Source: Proteiniclasticum ruminis DSM 24773
GTDB lineage: Bacteria > Bacillota > Clostridia > Clostridiales > Clostridiaceae
DNA length: 64,000 nucleotides
Assembly: GCF_000701905.1 (NCBI RefSeq)
Contig: NZ_JNKC01000001.1
Span: forward strand, 248,001-312,000
Direction: 5' to 3'
Made by a program: the position numbers and the translations under genes. The notes beneath the pieces were generated by a model. The model was not told where the DNA came from. It made no database searches and saw nothing but the letters and a program-made list of their open reading frames with translations. Of the stretch, positions 26,108-35,809 are shown in pieces. Position 1 is the first letter of the stretch. Each line of letters opens with the position of its first letter.

Positions 26108-27895
26108 TTAATAATATATCTTAGTTTTGCTTCTAATCTCCATGGGAATTGAATACTGTTTTCTTAATTCTGCGTTTAGTAGCGAAGCTTTAAGACCTTC
26201 ATCCAGTCTTGCTCTATTTATATATTTCTTATACATTCTGTTTTTCACAGTATCTTCTGGAAGTTCCTGTAAAATTTCCGATATAATAAACCAGCCTCTT
26301 TCGTTGATTTTACTTCGCATAATTTTTCTTATAACAAAAATTATCCCTGGGTTCAATTCTATTTTTTCCTGGGTATAAATTTTAGCTGCCTCTTCAATAC
26401 CAATAAAATTAGCAACCTCTATTCTTCCCATCCCTTGTAATGTATATCCTTCTTCTTTTCGTTTTTCTTCACGTTTAATTGCATCTTCAATTATTGCATC
26501 ATTTAATTTAGGAATTTCCCAAACTGTAATATGTTTCAAATAGCCTGTGAGCCTCTGCAATTTTTCTATTTGAATTCTCTTTGATTCAGGCAGTTCATCC
26601 AAGCTCATCTTGTGTAAAAGTCCCAAACTCACCAACCGGTTTAATCTCCTACTTAAGTCTCCTTCATATCCAACACTCTTAAAATAATCACTGAGGTGTC
26701 TAAACGAAGCTGTTATCAATATCTTCTTATCTTGAGAATCAACTATGTATGGTGTAGCGTTTTCTATCACATAACTCATAAAATACCTGTAAGTCTTCAT
26801 AAGCTTATCACCTGATTTATTATTGAAACTTCGTGAAAAATACAATTCTTCAATTATTTCCTCATTCTGTTTACATACATCAATTACATGTTCCTTGTAA
26901 GGCGATGTTATTTCAATCTTCCGTACTTTACATACTGCGTCTGCAACCTGTAGAACAGTTAAGTCAAGCACCATAGCTAACACATCCACAATATTTATCG
27001 CTGTATTTCCAACACAATTCGGAGAAAAACATTTATATACATATCTACCACTCGAGTAAAGAATATTTGCCGAAGGATTGTTGTCCGGATGGTTCGGTAA
27101 AATACATCTAAAAACCTTATTCTCTTCAACTCCCAAAATCTGAGGTAAATCCATTGAGTTAATAAAACTGAATGTCTCTGATACATTTAGTTTTTCAGGA
27201 AATGCATGAATGCATAGGTTCTCAATGTTTCTTAGTATTTCATAAGATGAAGAGATACATACATTGCTTGTGCTCCCGCCTGTTCTTTGCTTGGAGTGCT
27301 TTCTACCAATCTCTACAATTGGCTTTACTTCAATATTATCAACTTCAGGCAAATTCAATATTTCTTCAGCATCAATAATGTTCAATTGCTTGAATAGTAT
27401 ACTTTTGCCACCGAAATACATGAAAGCCGCTGACTTCATACACATTTCATCTCCACCAACACGTTTCGTTAGAAAAGTCTTCACTTTAATAGTTTCTTCC
27501 CTATCAAGATACTTATCCATAACATACATAACTCTGTACCTTTTGGCCTCTTCTGTATAGCTAAATGTAGAATAAATTACTGATGGACTAAACTCATTCG
27601 ATTTTTCAAGTATCTCGTGAACCGTTTTATTCCCCTCATCAATATCGATAACTATTAGGTTAGTTGCCTCAAATGTCGCTTCACGAAAAGTTTCATCGTA
27701 TTCTGATTTGTTTCCGCTCAGTTTGTATTTACCTGGATGAAATGTGTGACCGCTTATAATTAAACTTAGTAAGTTATCAATGGTATACTCTGATTCAGGG
27801 AGTTGATTTCTCATATACTTAAACTTCCCTATTCTTCTTCCTTCTGGTTTTGATTTACATGAGTCTTTGCTGACTCGAGCTGTAACTTTAAACAT
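26108..27895 (-). CDS. Primase-like replication protein (AEP-type motifs plus CHC2-like zinc ligands)
   Basis: A 595-residue protein, probably priming or initiating replication of the island. The N-terminal 190 residues resemble the archaeo-eukaryotic primase superfamily as found in mobile-element primases: LIVIDIDEG with Asp84/Asp86, IYSTFSYTEEAKRYRVMYVMD, and a later GGKSILF. A zinc-finger-like segment follows with CILPNH...CFSPNC (Cys264, His268, Cys289, Cys294), resembling the CHC2 finger of DnaG. The remaining 300 residues look like helical and winged-helix segments (RHLSDYFKSVGYEGDLSRRLNRL). No helicase P-loop is visible. The start has AAAGGATG upstream. Its presence suggests autonomous replication after excision. 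Confidence 0.72.
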   Translation of the reverse strand: MFKVTARVSKDSCKSKPEGRRIGKFKYMRNQLPESEYTIDNLLSLIISGHTFHPGKYKLSGNKSEYDETFREATFEATNLIVIDIDEGNKTVHEILEKSNEFSPSVIYSTFSYTEEAKRYRVMYVMDKYLDREETIKVKTFLTKRVGGDEMCMKSAAFMYFGGKSILFKQLNIIDAEEILNLPEVDNIEVKPIVEIGRKHSKQRTGGSTSNVCISSSYEILRNIENLCIHAFPEKLNVSETFSFINSMDLPQILGVEENKVFRCILPNHPDNNPSANILYSSGRYVYKCFSPNCVGNTAINIVDVLAMVLDLTVLQVADAVCKVRKIEITSPYKEHVIDVCKQNEEIIEELYFSRSFNNKSGDKLMKTYRYFMSYVIENATPYIVDSQDKKILITASFRHLSDYFKSVGYEGDLSRRLNRLVSLGLLHKMSLDELPESKRIQIEKLQRLTGYLKHITVWEIPKLNDAIIEDAIKREEKRKEEGYTLQGMGRIEVANFIGIEEAAKIYTQEKIELNPGIIFVIRKIMRSKINERGWFIISEILQELPEDTVKNRMYKKYINRARLDEGLKASLLNAELRKQYSIPMEIRSKTKIYY

Positions 27896-27970
27896 TTACA
27901 TCATCCTTTCTGTTTGATGTAAATATTTAGGAAATCCCAAAGAAAATTTCCACTAATTCAAGCTGAACGT

Positions 27971-27997
27971 AAAAAAGAGCCGGATCGGCTCTTTTTT
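27971..27997 (-). terminator. Terminator of the type I restriction-modification operon
   Basis: AAAAAAGAGCCG, a GAT loop and CGGCTCTTTTTT. The symmetric A and T tracts make it work on both strands. It lies about 30 bases beyond the last operon gene. Confidence 0.85.
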
Positions 27998-28028
27998 ATA
28001 AGTAAATTATATTTGCAAAATCGACTAA

Positions 28029-28391
28029 TTACTCTTTGGTTATCCCTTCTCGGGTAATTTCTTCAAGTTCTTCTTCAATGAATGGAGTGTATACCTCAAA
28101 TATCTTTTCTTCAAGCTCTAATAGTGGGCTGTCCTCAATATCATAACTTTTGTCATGCATCCACTGTTTTCTTATTTTCTCTACGATTTTAGGAGTCCTT
28201 CTGTAGACTTCATCCATCGCAAAATTCCCGTTCATTTCTGGATTCCTTTCAAAAATAGCTGTTAGTGTCTCATAAATATTTGCCCCATCAAAGCTTTCAA
28301 AGGCTTCATGTTTCAATTCGTAGCTTAAGCCTGCAGCATCCAGAGCCTCCTTTACCTTTTCCACATCATTGTCCCTAAATTCAATAATCAT
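28029..28391 (-). CDS. Small acidic protein in the hsd operon, unknown function
   Basis: A 120-residue, strongly acidic protein (many Glu and Asp, ending EEELEEITREGITKE). It starts MIIEFRDNDVEKVKEALDAA, with predicted alternating strands and helices at the N-terminus and long helices after residue 60. The ATG has GGGGG upstream and lies 13 bases after the hsdR stop, so it belongs to the hsdM-hsdS-hsdR transcript. Acidity and position are compatible with a DNA-mimic or HsdR-modulating role, but that is inference. No conserved catalytic residues are visible. Confidence 0.68.
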   Translation of the reverse strand: MIIEFRDNDVEKVKEALDAAGLSYELKHEAFESFDGANIYETLTAIFERNPEMNGNFAMDEVYRRTPKIVEKIRKQWMHDKSYDIEDSPLLELEEKIFEVYTPFIEEELEEITREGITKE

Positions 28392-28403
28392 AATATGCCC
28401 CCT

Positions 28404-31400
28404 TTAATTATGTTTTTGCGTTCTTAGATTTTTATAAGCTTCCTTTGCAATGACTTCCATGACTGTATTATAGAATGCTTTATCCTCAAAGAGCTTCGAG
28501 AAAGATTTCATGGATTCTGAGTAACTCTCTTGTGCTGCTTTCTCAAAGGTTTTTGGGAAGATACTTCGCTCAAATACTTCAGAATCATTTCTTCTTGCTT
28601 GTTTTGCAAGGTTCTTGTCATTCTTAAGTATCTTATTGTACAGTGCTTCCACGATAACCCTATCTGAATCATTAAACATACCCTCAAACCGCTGGTTAAT
28701 CTTCTTAATGATTTCCTCCAGGAGGTCTCTCTTTTCATCCTCTTTTTCACCTGGAATAAAGGTTGGAACATTATCCAGTGGAGGTGTATTCGGATTCAGT
28801 GTAATATCCCCTTTAAATGTCTGCTCAAGCTTATAGAACTCAAGCTTCAGCTTTTCATCAAGGTTCAGCTTTTCCATCTCTGTTGCAGGTATTAGCCTTG
28901 AGAAGTATGAAGTGAAGGTGAACTCCTTATGGAGAGCTACATCAAACATTCTCGTTATCTGAGTAATGTAGGTGTACCACTTATTGAAGTCCCTGATGGT
29001 ACGTCTAAACATATACTTATCGTTGGCGTTCAGGTCGTTATATCTGTCCACCACAGGTTTTAGAAGACTGGTCATCTTACCGAGGTCTACGGCCGTCTGA
29101 TTTCCTGGTTTGAAGTTGATTTTCACGAACTTCTCTACATCATCATCGTTGTATAGCTGATATTCTCTCAGTTTATGTTGGCTCACATAAATCTGGTTGA
29201 CATCAATCTCTTCTTTCAGGCTTGTTTCCTCGTAAAATGGTTCAAATGCTTCTTGGATTTCCTCTGAGGTGTTCACGAAGTCCAATATAAAAGTATCATT
29301 CTTCCCTGGATGGATTCTATTTAGCCTGGAGAGAGTCTGAACAGCTTTAACACCTTTTAGCTTCTTGTCGATGAACATCGAATGAAGAAGTGGCTCATCA
29401 AAGCCAGTTTGATATTTCTCTGCCACAATCAGCATATTGAAATCGTCATGAAAAGCTTCTGGTAGCTGCTTTTCTCCAATTGGGTTTCCGTCTTTGCTAA
29501 TATTGATACCAGTTTCGGTATAATCTGTCTCACCATCTTTAACTATTCCAGAAAATGCCACCAGGATATCTACATCAGTGTACTCCATCTTCTCGATGTA
29601 CCGTTTAAACTCATGATAATAACGAACAGCATGAAGTCTTGATGCCGTTACCACCATGGCTTTGGCTCTGCCATTAATCTTATTCTTGGTGATATCTCTG
29701 AAGTGCTCGATGATAATGGCTGTCTTTTGTTGAAGATTATGTGGGTGTAAAGATTCAAATCTCTTTACTGTTTTAGCAGCCAGTGATACAGGTACTTCTG
29801 GGTTCTCTGGGGTGTTCTTAGCGATTCTGAAGCACGTTCTGTAGGTCATATAGTTTTTTAGCACATCCAAGATAAACCCTTCTTCTATGGCCTGTCTCAT
29901 GCTATAAACGTGGAATGGATGGAAAGAACCATCTTGGGCTTCTGTTCCAAACATCTCCAATGTCTTTTCCTTTGGTGTAGCAGTAAAAGCAAAGAAGCTT
30001 AGATTCTTATGTCTACCATGCGTAATGATTTCTTGAATGAGCTTGTCTTCTCCATCCAAAAGCTCATCCTCTGCCTTGCCTTCAATCTCCGCATACTCTC
30101 TTAAGGCTTCTTCGGTGTCTGCAAGGGCAGTCTTCAGTTTCATTGCACTTTGGCCAGTCTGGCTGGAATGTGCTTCATCCACAATAATAGCAAAGTTACG
30201 ACCATTATTTGCATCAATCTCTTGGTATATCACAGGGAATTTCTGAAGGGTGGTCACTATGATGCGTTTCCCATCGTTTATTGCGTCTCTCAGGTCCTTA
30301 GATGTTTTTCCATCTCCAATGGTCTCTACTAATCCACTCTGATGTTCAAAGCTCGATATGGTATCCTGAAGCTGGTTGTCCAGAACCTTTCTATCTGTGA
30401 CAATAATAACTGAAGCGAAAATGGATTTATTATCATCATCATGAAGGCTTGCGAGTCTATATGACGTCCATGCGATGGAGTTCGACTTTCCCGAACCTGC
30501 AGAGTGCTGAATAAGATAATTCTTACCGCTGCCCGAAACCTTAACATCAGTGACAAGCTTTCTTACTACATCAAGCTGATGGTATCTTGGAAATATGAGC
30601 GTTTTCTTCTTCTCAAACTTCTCTTTCCCCGCTTTTTCCATTTTCACTTCTTTCACATGAAGATGGATAAATCTATGGATGATATCAAGCAAGGAATCCT
30701 TTTGAAGAACACTCTCCCACAAGTAGGATGTTGCATATCCCTCTGGGTTTTGAGGATTACCTTTGCCCCCATTTACTCCTGCTCCATTACTTCCTTGGTC
30801 AAATGGAAGGAAGTACGTGTTTTTTCCATCTAATTTAGTAGTCATAACTACGTTGTAAAGGTCCACACCAAAGTACACAAGGATTCTCTTGTTAAAGTGG
30901 AAAACAGTCTCCTTGGGGTCCCTATCAAACATATATTGAGTCTTTGAGTTATCAATGGATTGCCCTGTAATCTGATTTTTTAGTTCCAGTGCTACAATTG
31001 GAATCCCGTTTAACGACAATACCATGTCCACAGAATTGTTGTTTTGAGTGGAATATCTGAACTGTCTTGTCACATGAAGAACATTCTCGTTATACAGGTC
31101 CCAGAGCCTCATATTGAGCTCAGATTCGGGTTTAAAGTATGCTGCCTTGAAATCTATCCCTCGATATTTAAATCCGTGTCTCAGGACGTGTATGAGTCCA
31201 AAATTATCAACGGCATCATTGATGGCCTTAAAGAACTTCTTCTCCACATCTGATACTGTCATTCGCTCAAACCTATCCCACTCTTTAGGTTGCGTGGACT
31301 TGACAAAGGAGATAAGTGTTTCCATGTTCATGGCTCTATCCTTGTCATACTTCTTTAAATCCCCTTTCTGGTAACCCCCAGCAGGTGAGAGCAGGAAGGT

Positions 31401-31439
31401 TTCAATATCCTGCTCAAATCGTTTTTCTGTATATTCCAA
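28404..31439 (-). CDS. hsdR: Type I restriction endonuclease subunit R
   Basis: The motor and nuclease subunit of the R2M2S complex, which translocates and cuts unmodified DNA. It has 1011 residues. The nuclease domain has Asp138 and Glu152-x-Lys154 (VDMVLSLNGIPIVALELKNQ), a PD-(D/E)XK site. The SF2 translocase has Walker A SAGSGKSN (Lys318), DEAH at 421-424, and FFAFTATPKEKT as motif III. Motif VI-like LSRLNRIHPGKNDTFILDF follows. A helical C-terminal domain binds the methylase core. The start codon is TTG with GAGGGGGG upstream. Length is full and no disruption is visible, so the enzyme should be active. Confidence 0.93.
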   Translation of the reverse strand: MEYTEKRFEQDIETFLLSPAGGYQKGDLKKYDKDRAMNMETLISFVKSTQPKEWDRFERMTVSDVEKKFFKAINDAVDNFGLIHVLRHGFKYRGIDFKAAYFKPESELNMRLWDLYNENVLHVTRQFRYSTQNNNSVDMVLSLNGIPIVALELKNQITGQSIDNSKTQYMFDRDPKETVFHFNKRILVYFGVDLYNVVMTTKLDGKNTYFLPFDQGSNGAGVNGGKGNPQNPEGYATSYLWESVLQKDSLLDIIHRFIHLHVKEVKMEKAGKEKFEKKKTLIFPRYHQLDVVRKLVTDVKVSGSGKNYLIQHSAGSGKSNSIAWTSYRLASLHDDDNKSIFASVIIVTDRKVLDNQLQDTISSFEHQSGLVETIGDGKTSKDLRDAINDGKRIIVTTLQKFPVIYQEIDANNGRNFAIIVDEAHSSQTGQSAMKLKTALADTEEALREYAEIEGKAEDELLDGEDKLIQEIITHGRHKNLSFFAFTATPKEKTLEMFGTEAQDGSFHPFHVYSMRQAIEEGFILDVLKNYMTYRTCFRIAKNTPENPEVPVSLAAKTVKRFESLHPHNLQQKTAIIIEHFRDITKNKINGRAKAMVVTASRLHAVRYYHEFKRYIEKMEYTDVDILVAFSGIVKDGETDYTETGINISKDGNPIGEKQLPEAFHDDFNMLIVAEKYQTGFDEPLLHSMFIDKKLKGVKAVQTLSRLNRIHPGKNDTFILDFVNTSEEIQEAFEPFYEETSLKEEIDVNQIYVSQHKLREYQLYNDDDVEKFVKINFKPGNQTAVDLGKMTSLLKPVVDRYNDLNANDKYMFRRTIRDFNKWYTYITQITRMFDVALHKEFTFTSYFSRLIPATEMEKLNLDEKLKLEFYKLEQTFKGDITLNPNTPPLDNVPTFIPGEKEDEKRDLLEEIIKKINQRFEGMFNDSDRVIVEALYNKILKNDKNLAKQARRNDSEVFERSIFPKTFEKAAQESYSESMKSFSKLFEDKAFYNTVMEVIAKEAYKNLRTQKHN

Positions 31440-31454
31440 TCTGGTCCCCCCTCT

Positions 31455-32753
31455 TTACTCTACTTCTTTCTTTCCAGTGACATATTCATAGACGAGTGAT
31501 TTTTTATATGTTTCGAGTTCAAGTAATAATCTATTTTTTTTCTCAATTAAAGAATCTATCTCCCTGACTTTTAATTTCAAGTATTCATATATTTCAACTT
31601 GTTCAGAATATGGTGGATTAACAATATCAATCATTTTAAACTCTGACGAGTATGTCCTCCACCTCATCATCATTATTCCTCTTCCGTATTTATAACAATC
31701 ATCCTTAAAATTGGTAAATCTAAAGTACCACTCATAGTATTGTTTGAATGCATTTGAGTTTCTTTTTAATCTGTAAACATCGTAGTCTGGACTTGTAACG
31801 CCATTGTAATCAGAAAAAGCTACTGCTCCCATCCAAGCAAGAAGTTTATTGACGATTAAGTCGCCTTTCTTTACAATCTTGTAATTTATAACTGTACTTG
31901 CTTTATTGCCTTTATCTTCCATTTCAGAACGTGGTGCAACACCCAAAGCAGTGAATAGTGATAACAAAATCGCACCTTCATTTTCATTTCTCTCATTTAT
32001 TACATCGAATAGATGCTTTATTTTTACTACTTCCCAATGTTTTGGAATCATACCTACCCACTCAATCCCCGAATCTTTCATCTCCACATTCTTATCCAAT
32101 CCTTTTGTCACCGCTTCTGTGATGATGGATTGTTTGAGGAGTTTGTAGTCTTCTATGGTGGATTTGGTTTTATCTATGATTTCATCGATATGTATTAATT
32201 TATTATCGAGGAAATCAGCAATTCTTTTCTGTTCAAAAATAGATGGTAAAACTACTGGAGTTTCTTTAAAATCATCTCGACTAAGCGTTTTTCTAATTGT
32301 CCCCCAAGCATGACTTGAAAAATAACTGTACGTTGAGTGATTATTACACAGATATTTTCTAAATGATAAATCTATGTCAATGTATGAGTAAGGTCGAAAT
32401 CTTAATACATGATAACTATAGGATAAATTTTCTACAGTCTCATATACAACAGACGATATGCCAATTTCATCACTCGTTTCTGAACTTGGAGTAAATATCA
32501 TATCTCCAACACTCACAAGATTATTTTGTCTTTTTTCTTCTGAACAAGTTACCTCCATAAAATCTATTGTGCTATCAATTTTCATCTTTCTATTTCTATA
32601 AACATCAACATAATTAATGATTCTGACTGGAACTTCATCCTCATTTATTTTTTTGTCAATTCCACTTGCAGTAAATGCTCCGAGTCTTCTCATTTTATAT
32701 ACATTCCAATATTGGGGAATTTCTCCAATCCACTCGACTCCACTATCCTTCAT
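31455..32753 (-). CDS. hsdS: Type I restriction-modification specificity subunit S
   Basis: Recognises the bipartite target for HsdM and HsdR. It has 432 residues from MKDSGVEWIGEIPQYW. Two half-repeats each start with MKDSG(V/I)EW(I/V)G.IP..W, at residues 1 and 225, so there are two target-recognition domains. Each is followed by a conserved coiled spacer (FEQKRIADFLDNKLIHIDEI; the second is degenerate: YSEQVEIYEYLKLKVREIDSLI). The start is set by comparison with other HsdS proteins and lies five bases after the hsdM stop; the frame opens further upstream inside hsdM. The bipartite target cannot be read from sequence. Confidence 0.9.
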   Translation of the reverse strand: MKDSGVEWIGEIPQYWNVYKMRRLGAFTASGIDKKINEDEVPVRIINYVDVYRNRKMKIDSTIDFMEVTCSEEKRQNNLVSVGDMIFTPSSETSDEIGISSVVYETVENLSYSYHVLRFRPYSYIDIDLSFRKYLCNNHSTYSYFSSHAWGTIRKTLSRDDFKETPVVLPSIFEQKRIADFLDNKLIHIDEIIDKTKSTIEDYKLLKQSIITEAVTKGLDKNVEMKDSGIEWVGMIPKHWEVVKIKHLFDVINERNENEGAILLSLFTALGVAPRSEMEDKGNKASTVINYKIVKKGDLIVNKLLAWMGAVAFSDYNGVTSPDYDVYRLKRNSNAFKQYYEWYFRFTNFKDDCYKYGRGIMMMRWRTYSSEFKMIDIVNPPYSEQVEIYEYLKLKVREIDSLIEKKNRLLLELETYKKSLVYEYVTGKKEVE

Positions 32754-32757
32754 CTCT

Positions 32758-34557
32758 CTACTCACTCTTTCCACCATCCTTCTCAAAAAGAGCTCTCAGT
32801 GAAGCCATTAGCTCTTTCTCCACTTCCAGGATTCTCTTAGCGATTACCTCTGATTTCTCTGGTGCAACATACTTATAAAAATACCTGGTGAATGGAATCT
32901 CGTATCCGACCTTTGTTTTACTCTTGTCTATCCAAGCATCTGGGTTGAAAGGCTTAACTTCTCTTTCGAAGTAGGAATCGATATCTTCCGTTAGAGGTAC
33001 ATTCTCGGTATCTCGAAGACTTGAGTCTGCAACAGGTTTACCCTTTTTCAAAACAATATTCCCATCCTCATCTCTCTCAGGAGATTCAATGACAATTTTG
33101 TTGTAACCAAAATCAACGGTATCAAATATCTTGGACTCTGTTTTCAGCTTTCCATCCTCGTATTCCTTGTTCTCGAACTCAAGATAAGTTTTGACGATAA
33201 GCTCTCTGGCCTTATCTGTGATGTCATTTCTTTTGCTTCCTATGGACTTCCTTCTCTTCTCATAGCAATTTGATGCGTCAATGAGCTGAACCTTACCTGC
33301 ACGGTAAGAAGGTTTATCTTTATCCAATATCCATAGATAGGTTGTGATACCCGTATTGTAAAACATATCTGTACCAAGCTGAACGATTGTATCAAGCCAA
33401 TCGTTTTCCAGAATGTATCTTCTGATTTCAGAAGGACCTGAACCAGCATCTCCTGTAAAGAGTGGACTTCCATTATGAACGATACACATTCTACCTGTAT
33501 CTTTTAGTTTCTTTAACCCATTAAGGGTAAAGAGCATCTGTCCATCAGATACAGGTGGTAATCCCATACCAAATCTACCTTTATCTCCTGTTTTGGCTTC
33601 CTTCTCTACAGCAGGTTTTGAGGACTTCCAATCAATGCCAAATGGAGGGTTACTTATAATGAAGTCAAAGGTATACCCACTGAACTTATCATCTGCTAAG
33701 GTATCACCTTTTCTCATATTATCTGCATCTTCTCCTCGGATAAGAGCATCTGCCTTTGCGATGGCGAAGGTCTGAGGGTTGATTTCCTGTCCAAAGGAAG
33801 TAACCTCAGCATCCTCATCAAACTGAGTTAGTCTTTCATCCATGCAGCCAAGCATCTGGGAAGTTCCCATGGCCATATCATAAACCGTCTTTACTACGCC
33901 GTCGTTTATCAGTGATACTTTCTCTGATTCTACAAGAAGGTCCACCATGGTGTAGATGATATCTCTACTGGTAAAGTGGGCTCCAGCCTCTTCGTTATAG
34001 CTTTCAGAGAACCTCTTAATAAGGTCCTCAAAAATATACCCCATATCTACAGAAGTAATCTTATCTGGACTCATATCAGCTTTTTGAGTGTTGAACTCTT
34101 GGATTACATAAAATAGTTTTCCACTATCAGCAAGTGTTTTAATCTCCACATCAAACTTAAAGTTTTCCAGGATATCCTGTACATTATCAGAGAATCCAGC
34201 AAGATAACTTCTAAAATTCTCTTCGATATTGTTGGGGTCCGCTAACAAGGTATTGAAATCAAATTTGCTTACATTGTAAAACTGGTATCCAGATGCGGAT
34301 TTCAGAAATCCATCTTTCACTTCAAAGTGTTTTACTTCTTCATATTTCTTCCACACAGCCTCTCTTGTGGGCTTTAAACAGTCATTGAACCTCTTGATAA
34401 CTGTCATAGGGATAATAACATTTCCATACTCATGAGGCTTATAAAGCCCCCTTAGCATATCTGCTATGTTCCAAATAACCGCTGATTTCTCAGCAATATT
34501 CACCCCAACTTTCGTTCTTAGCTCAACACCACTCTCAAATACTTCTACTTCACTCAT
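32758..34557 (-). CDS. hsdM: Type I restriction-modification DNA methyltransferase subunit M
   Basis: An N6-adenine methyltransferase that protects the host and forms the core of the restriction complex. It has 599 residues. The N-terminal helical domain is residues 20-170, the SAM-binding motif I region is YDMAMGTSQML (about residues 226-236) and the catalytic motif IV is NPPFGIDW (303-310). Motif I lacks the usual PxxGxGG pattern (TSQ in place of TGG), a variation also seen in some HsdM subfamilies. The C-terminus contains the region that contacts HsdS. It is the first gene of the operon. The start has GGGAGG upstream. Confidence 0.93.
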   Translation of the reverse strand: MSEVEVFESGVELRTKVGVNIAEKSAVIWNIADMLRGLYKPHEYGNVIIPMTVIKRFNDCLKPTREAVWKKYEEVKHFEVKDGFLKSASGYQFYNVSKFDFNTLLADPNNIEENFRSYLAGFSDNVQDILENFKFDVEIKTLADSGKLFYVIQEFNTQKADMSPDKITSVDMGYIFEDLIKRFSESYNEEAGAHFTSRDIIYTMVDLLVESEKVSLINDGVVKTVYDMAMGTSQMLGCMDERLTQFDEDAEVTSFGQEINPQTFAIAKADALIRGEDADNMRKGDTLADDKFSGYTFDFIISNPPFGIDWKSSKPAVEKEAKTGDKGRFGMGLPPVSDGQMLFTLNGLKKLKDTGRMCIVHNGSPLFTGDAGSGPSEIRRYILENDWLDTIVQLGTDMFYNTGITTYLWILDKDKPSYRAGKVQLIDASNCYEKRRKSIGSKRNDITDKARELIVKTYLEFENKEYEDGKLKTESKIFDTVDFGYNKIVIESPERDEDGNIVLKKGKPVADSSLRDTENVPLTEDIDSYFEREVKPFNPDAWIDKSKTKVGYEIPFTRYFYKYVAPEKSEVIAKRILEVEKELMASLRALFEKDGGKSE

Positions 34558-34715
34558 AAATTTCCTCCCATAATTAAAATCAAATATAACTCTTTACAAA
34601 TAATTATATACCATATGTTGTACCTTTATTAGGACAATTGATAAAATTTGAAGTAAGCCTCTTTCTATGCTTCTTTCAAAACCAGCATCGATAACGAGTG
34701 ATTTTGTAATATCTA

Positions 34716-34740
34716 ATAAAAAAGAGAGGAACCCCTCTCA
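34716..34740 (-). terminator. Terminator after the 105-residue ORF, upstream of hsdM
   Basis: On the minus strand GAGAGG, a GGTT loop and CCTCTC are followed by TTTTTTATT. Confidence 0.78.
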
Positions 34741-34767
34741 AACACTTACATAAACTTACACATTAGA

Positions 34768-35085
34768 CTAATTGTTCTCTATCCATGCCGAAAGACAGAA
34801 CTCATTACTCATATCATAAAGTTCATTTTTCAATTTCAATTCAAAATTATCATACTCAGACAACTCATAGTATGTAAGGTTCTCAATATCTCCAACTAAA
34901 TCTCCGTATTTCCCAAAAGAAAAGTCTTTTTCCAATGCATATATTATTACCCTACTTTTACCTTGTATGGCTTTCACTTTCAAAATACCATCCTCTTTAG
35001 ATGCTGAGAACAAATCCAATAATTCGGTGGAAGAGATTGACTCTTTAACGTTAATAACATACTTGTAAGCATTATACTTGTTCAT
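34768..35085 (-). CDS. Hypothetical protein, 105 residues
   Basis: I chose the ATG at 35083-35085 (MNKYNAYKYVINV) because AGAGGGG lies upstream; the frame opens eight codons earlier without a ribosome site. The sequence is a small alpha/beta protein with KYVINVKESISSTELLDLF, a strand-rich middle (ILKVKAIQGKSRVIIYAL) and an acidic helical C-terminus. No membrane segment, signal or catalytic motif is visible, and I do not recognise the family. It has its own terminator and sits just upstream of the restriction-modification operon, which may be coincidence. Confidence 0.55.
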   Translation of the reverse strand: MNKYNAYKYVINVKESISSTELLDLFSASKEDGILKVKAIQGKSRVIIYALEKDFSFGKYGDLVGDIENLTYYELSEYDNFELKLKNELYDMSNEFCLSAWIENN

Positions 35086-35488
35086 AAAACCCCTCTTTTC
35101 AAAATTCACTATCTTGTACTATTCAATATTTTAAGAATACCTCATAAGAAGTTGCCCTCTTAAAAATGGCTAATTTTTATCACTTGTCATAAAGTATTCT
35201 AATACTAATTATATCATATTATATCTATAATGCTACCCAGAAAAATGAGACATTATCCTGACTTGTATTTCTGATAACAACCACAGTCCCGTATCAAGAA
35301 CTCTATCGATAATAATGTATTAAGTATACTAAACCGGATTCTTATAAAACATAATCAGCCTTTTTTATTTCTTCTGTAGAGTTTAAAATAGAATGTATGA
35401 TATCCATGTAATCTTTGTTCAGAAAGTCCTTAATTAATATCCCAAAATCGGTCATGACTTTAAAATAAGATTAATAGGAGGTCCGGCT
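35086..35488. other. Intergenic region before the antitoxin-like gene
   Basis: About 400 AT-rich bases. A 37-codon minus-strand ORF (complement of 35342-35455, starting MTDFGILIKDFLNKDY) reads protein-like but has no ribosome site, so I do not call it. The start of the next gene has AGGAGG at about 35477. Nothing else is supportable. Confidence 0.45.
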
Positions 35489-35809
35489 ATGGATTTTAAA
35501 AAAGTGAATAATATAACAGCTGTAAGTATTTCTGAGTTAGGTCATGAAAATTTCAGGAAGATTTTTGAAGATTTAATCGAACTGGGTGTAACTGAAGTAT
35601 ATGATGAGAATAAAAAGTTAGCTGTACTCATTTCTCCTGCAAGATTTGATGAGATGAATGAAATTGTAGAAAATTATGAACTCTTGCTCACAGCCTTAAA
35701 CCGTATGACTATTTCCTCTAAAGCTACTAATACAATGGATGAAGTCATGAATGAGTTTGGAATCACATTGAAAGACTTAGAGAAGATAGACGTGGATTTA
35801 GACTTATAA
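35489..35809 (+). CDS. Phd/YefM-family antitoxin-like protein, no toxin partner seen
   Basis: A 106-residue protein. The segment VYDENKKLAVLISPARFDEMNEI followed by a Leu/Glu helix is the dimer-forming core of Phd/YefM antitoxins. The N-terminal NNITAVSISELGHENF resembles the usual strand-helix DNA-binding start. The acidic C-terminus (LKDLEKIDVDLDL) could be the toxin-neutralising tail. The ribosome site is AGGAGG. Toxins of this class (Doc, YoeB, RelE) normally overlap or follow, but the next 285 bases contain no convincing toxin ORF. It may be an orphan regulator or the remnant of a lost pair. Confidence 0.65.
   Translation: MDFKKVNNITAVSISELGHENFRKIFEDLIELGVTEVYDENKKLAVLISPARFDEMNEIVENYELLLTALNRMTISSKATNTMDEVMNEFGITLKDLEKIDVDLDL

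Noticed and set aside
35342..35455. 37-codon minus-strand ORF starting MTDFGILIKDFLNK
   Set aside because: Protein-like composition, but no ribosome site or promoter. Possibly a remnant; not enough to call.
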